A stretch of DNA of 20,488 nt from positions 1 to 20,488 of IMG/VR virus record IMGVR_UViG_3300009537_000220, one strand, 5' to 3'. This document shows positions 20,423 through 20,488 of the stretch, piece by piece. Positions within the stretch are counted from its first letter, which is position 1, and each line of letters begins with the position of its first letter. The DNA comes from a virus. The notes beneath the pieces are model-generated. The model did not search any database. It was given only the letters and a program-made list of their open reading frames with translations, and had not been told where the DNA came from. The translations under genes and the position numbers were made by a program.

Positions 20423-20461
20423 TAAAGATAATTCGACAACAAACTTTTACAAATAAAAGTT
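20423..20461 (-). promoter_or_regulatory. Promoter with overlapping inverted repeat for the HTH gene
   Basis: On the minus strand TTTG (20453-20450), 19 nt, then TATCTTTA (20430-20423) matches the Bacteroidota -33/-7 pattern with one mismatch. A perfect inverted repeat, AACTTTTA-CAAA-TAAAAGTT (20442-20461), has the -33 box in its loop, so a dimeric regulator bound there would block or recruit polymerase. Autoregulation by the HTH protein is a reasonable guess. Confidence 0.55.
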
Positions 20462-20488
20462 ATTCAACAATTCACAAAAAAGCCCCGC

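Noticed and set aside
1-20488. tRNA genes, CRISPR arrays, insertion sequences or attachment sites
   Set aside because: I saw no cloverleaf-like sequence, no regular spaced repeats, no transposase and no long direct repeat. The short tandem repeats are leader-like only.

Overview
The window is about 20.5 kb from the structural half of a contractile-tailed, Mu-like phage or prophage of a Bacteroidota host. The host call rests on promoter-like sites of the TTTG / TAnnTTTG type, A-rich start regions without clear Shine-Dalgarno sequences, and proteins that resemble the Bacteroidota branch of Mu-like head and tail families. No integrase, transposase, replication gene or attachment site lies in the window, so lysogeny by transposition is not shown. 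The left edge cuts a tail gene.

Layout. Two structural blocks diverge from a 144-bp intergenic region at 12835-12978. Leftward (minus strand) run the ClpP-like prohead protease with its scaffold tail, the major capsid protein, a small secreted protein, a lysis cassette (holin-like, spanin-like lipoprotein, GH24 lysozyme), an unknown protein, the tail sheath, the tail tube, a tail assembly chaperone with a -1 frameshift signal, the tape measure, and the hub and baseplate genes (DUF6046-like, gpD-like, gpV-like, small unknown, gp25-like, LysM, J-like, partial tail protein). Rightward (plus strand) run small and large terminase, gp36-like protein, portal, gpF head-morphogenesis protein, gpG-like and tail-terminator-like proteins. 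A small minus-strand HTH gene with its own promoter closes the right end.

The most striking locus is gpF (16758-19013). The gene is broken in its most conserved motif. The first half ends in an N-terminal intein segment beginning at Cys1. The second half begins with a roughly 34-residue C-terminal intein segment ending His-Asn, followed by Cys+1. Between them, on the opposite strand, lies a gene for a predicted Vsr/DUF559-like homing endonuclease whose ends overlap or abut the two intein halves. The sense frame has several stops in the gap, so a full gpF could form only by protein trans-splicing. This is a 'fractured gene' arrangement with an inverted endonuclease. The second half also ends in a BECR-type (toxin-like) nuclease domain, a known kind of fusion on gpF proteins.

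Other points of note are a complete -1 frameshift cassette (A AAA AAG plus stem-loop) in the tail chaperone, a candidate single-protein spanin, and a 51-residue membrane-protein ORF on the plus strand with a perfect TAnnTTTG promoter element inside the minus-strand tail operon.
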